Shown here piece by piece: positions 63,602 to 64,000 of a DNA stretch of 64,000 nt (its first letter is position 1; each line of letters begins with the position of its first letter). This DNA comes from Niveispirillum sp048066115. GTDB lineage: Bacteria > Pseudomonadota > Alphaproteobacteria > Azospirillales > Azospirillaceae. The stretch covers positions 156,065 to 220,064 of the forward strand of contig NZ_JBLTYX010000009.1 in the NCBI RefSeq assembly GCF_048066115.1, written 5' to 3'. The notes under the pieces are model-generated. The model was not told where the DNA came from and did not search any database. It was given only the letters and a program-made list of their open reading frames with translations. The position numbers and the translations under genes were made by a program.

Positions 63602-64000
63602 TTATGTTCTCCCATCGCTCCCTGAACGGCTCCAGCCAGGGCCGCACCCGATTTCTATGCCCATCTTGCTGTAGTTCGGCATAAATCTACGGAAATCATT
63701 GTCCTTGCGGATATTCCCTTTCCTACTTGGCAACGACAGCCAAGTAAGATGCGCACGATGCACGACATCCGCAACGATGGTACTGGGAATAATGTAGGAA
63801 GTGGGAGTATCCAGCGGTGATTTTCCGAAATCGACAAATACATAAAATAGATTGGGATCGATAAGCTTTTCGTGCTTGACGCCCATGTGCCAACCACCAT
63901 CGGCTCCCTTCTCTGTGCGGGTCTTAACTTGAACCGCACAGACTCGTTTGCCGATATTATCAGTGACCACGATATCCGTATTGGGCACACCGATCGGGGC
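63602..64000 (-). CDS. PD-(D/E)XK nuclease-like protein, N-terminus cut by window edge
   Basis: The frame runs in from beyond the right edge (readable as APIGVPNTDIVVTDNIGKRV) and stops at 63602. The pattern PNTDIVVTDN followed by CAVQVKTRTEKG has the Asp and Gln-Val-Lys of a PD-(D/E)XK nuclease core (D...xVK). GWHMGVKHEKLIDPNLFYVF and SYIIPSTIVADVV follow, as in a group of uncharacterised nuclease-like proteins found in many bacteria. The last ~30 residues are Gly/Ser/Arg-rich. The first catalytic Glu/Asp region may be outside the window. Role unknown; codon use is AT-richer than its neighbour, so it may be acquired. Confidence 0.65.
   Translation of the reverse strand, partial: APIGVPNTDIVVTDNIGKRVCAVQVKTRTEKGADGGWHMGVKHEKLIDPNLFYVFVDFGKSPLDTPTSYIIPSTIVADVVHRAHLTWLSLPSRKGNIRKDNDFRRFMPNYSKMGIEIGCGPGWSRSGSDGRT

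Overview
The window looks like about 64 kb of chromosome from a GC-rich alphaproteobacterium. The gene orders histone deacetylase-like/xseB/ispA/dxs and argH/small lipoprotein/lysA/TIGR02302-type membrane protein are typical of Rhodospirillales, and an Azospirillaceae member is my best guess. That taxonomic guess is from memory and is untested. Most of the sequence is ordinary core chromosome, broken by one integrated element and several small acquired cassettes.

Left end (1-3206): the tail of a chemoreceptor gene, a THUMP-type RNA methyltransferase, then a decayed parDE-like toxin-antitoxin locus. The parDE remnant stops abruptly at an AT-rich patch with two small genes (2313-2519, 2531-2893). 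Both proteins carry the same N-terminal phrase, NVTSHNQ-GGITA; one has a transmembrane helix and the other a small soluble domain. I do not recognise them as a described system.

Integrated element (3207-17556): a 50-bp direct repeat of the 3' half of tRNA-Glu(CTC) bounds a 14.3-kb island. Its order is tyrosine integrase, a small hypothetical gene, an AlpA-like helix-turn-helix protein, a candidate origin with inverted DnaA boxes, a RepA-like ATPase, a run of overlapping phage-type genes (tail-chaperone-like, gp10-like, tape-measure-like, several unknowns, HK97 prohead protease) and a P27 terminase small subunit. A divergent XRE/AlpA-like control region with palindromic operators and two cargo genes follow. 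I find no large terminase, portal, major capsid, major tail protein, baseplate or lysis genes. Size, tRNA site and the int-alpA-rep-terS plan resemble phage satellites (PICI-like islands), but a protease and a tape-measure-like gene without a capsid gene are unusual. This is the most interesting object in the window.

Core right of the island: a secreted zinc protease, TlpA-type thioredoxin, argH-lipoprotein-lysA, a large Gln-rich membrane protein, polA, a HigBA-like toxin-antitoxin pair, the isoprenoid block dxs-ispA-xseB-histone deacetylase family, a TusA-like protein and a leucine-dehydrogenase-type enzyme. Next come a peptidoglycan-binding-domain protein, a membrane protein with a pseudo-receiver and HPt domain, DUF423, pirin, WrbA with a divergent LysR regulator, a histidine kinase, a Fic protein, a receiver-DUF3369-GGDEF(degenerate)-EAL protein and a cyclic-nucleotide-linked cation/proton antiporter. 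The last part has a methyltransferase, an Asp/Asn beta-hydroxylase-like protein, a phosphoesterase, an EF-hand/ECF-sigma/sensor cluster, a DUF1800-DUF1501 pair, a nicotinate phosphoribosyltransferase-like enzyme, an AT-rich orphan gene, a phytase-esterase autotransporter, a secreted protein and the edge of a PD-(D/E)XK-like gene.

Three families of interspersed palindromic repeats lie in the core intergenic spaces. One has four copies with a conserved core next to hairpins whose sequence differs at each locus. A second has four copies of a palindrome beginning CGTCA(T/C). The third includes a perfect 32-bp inverted repeat.
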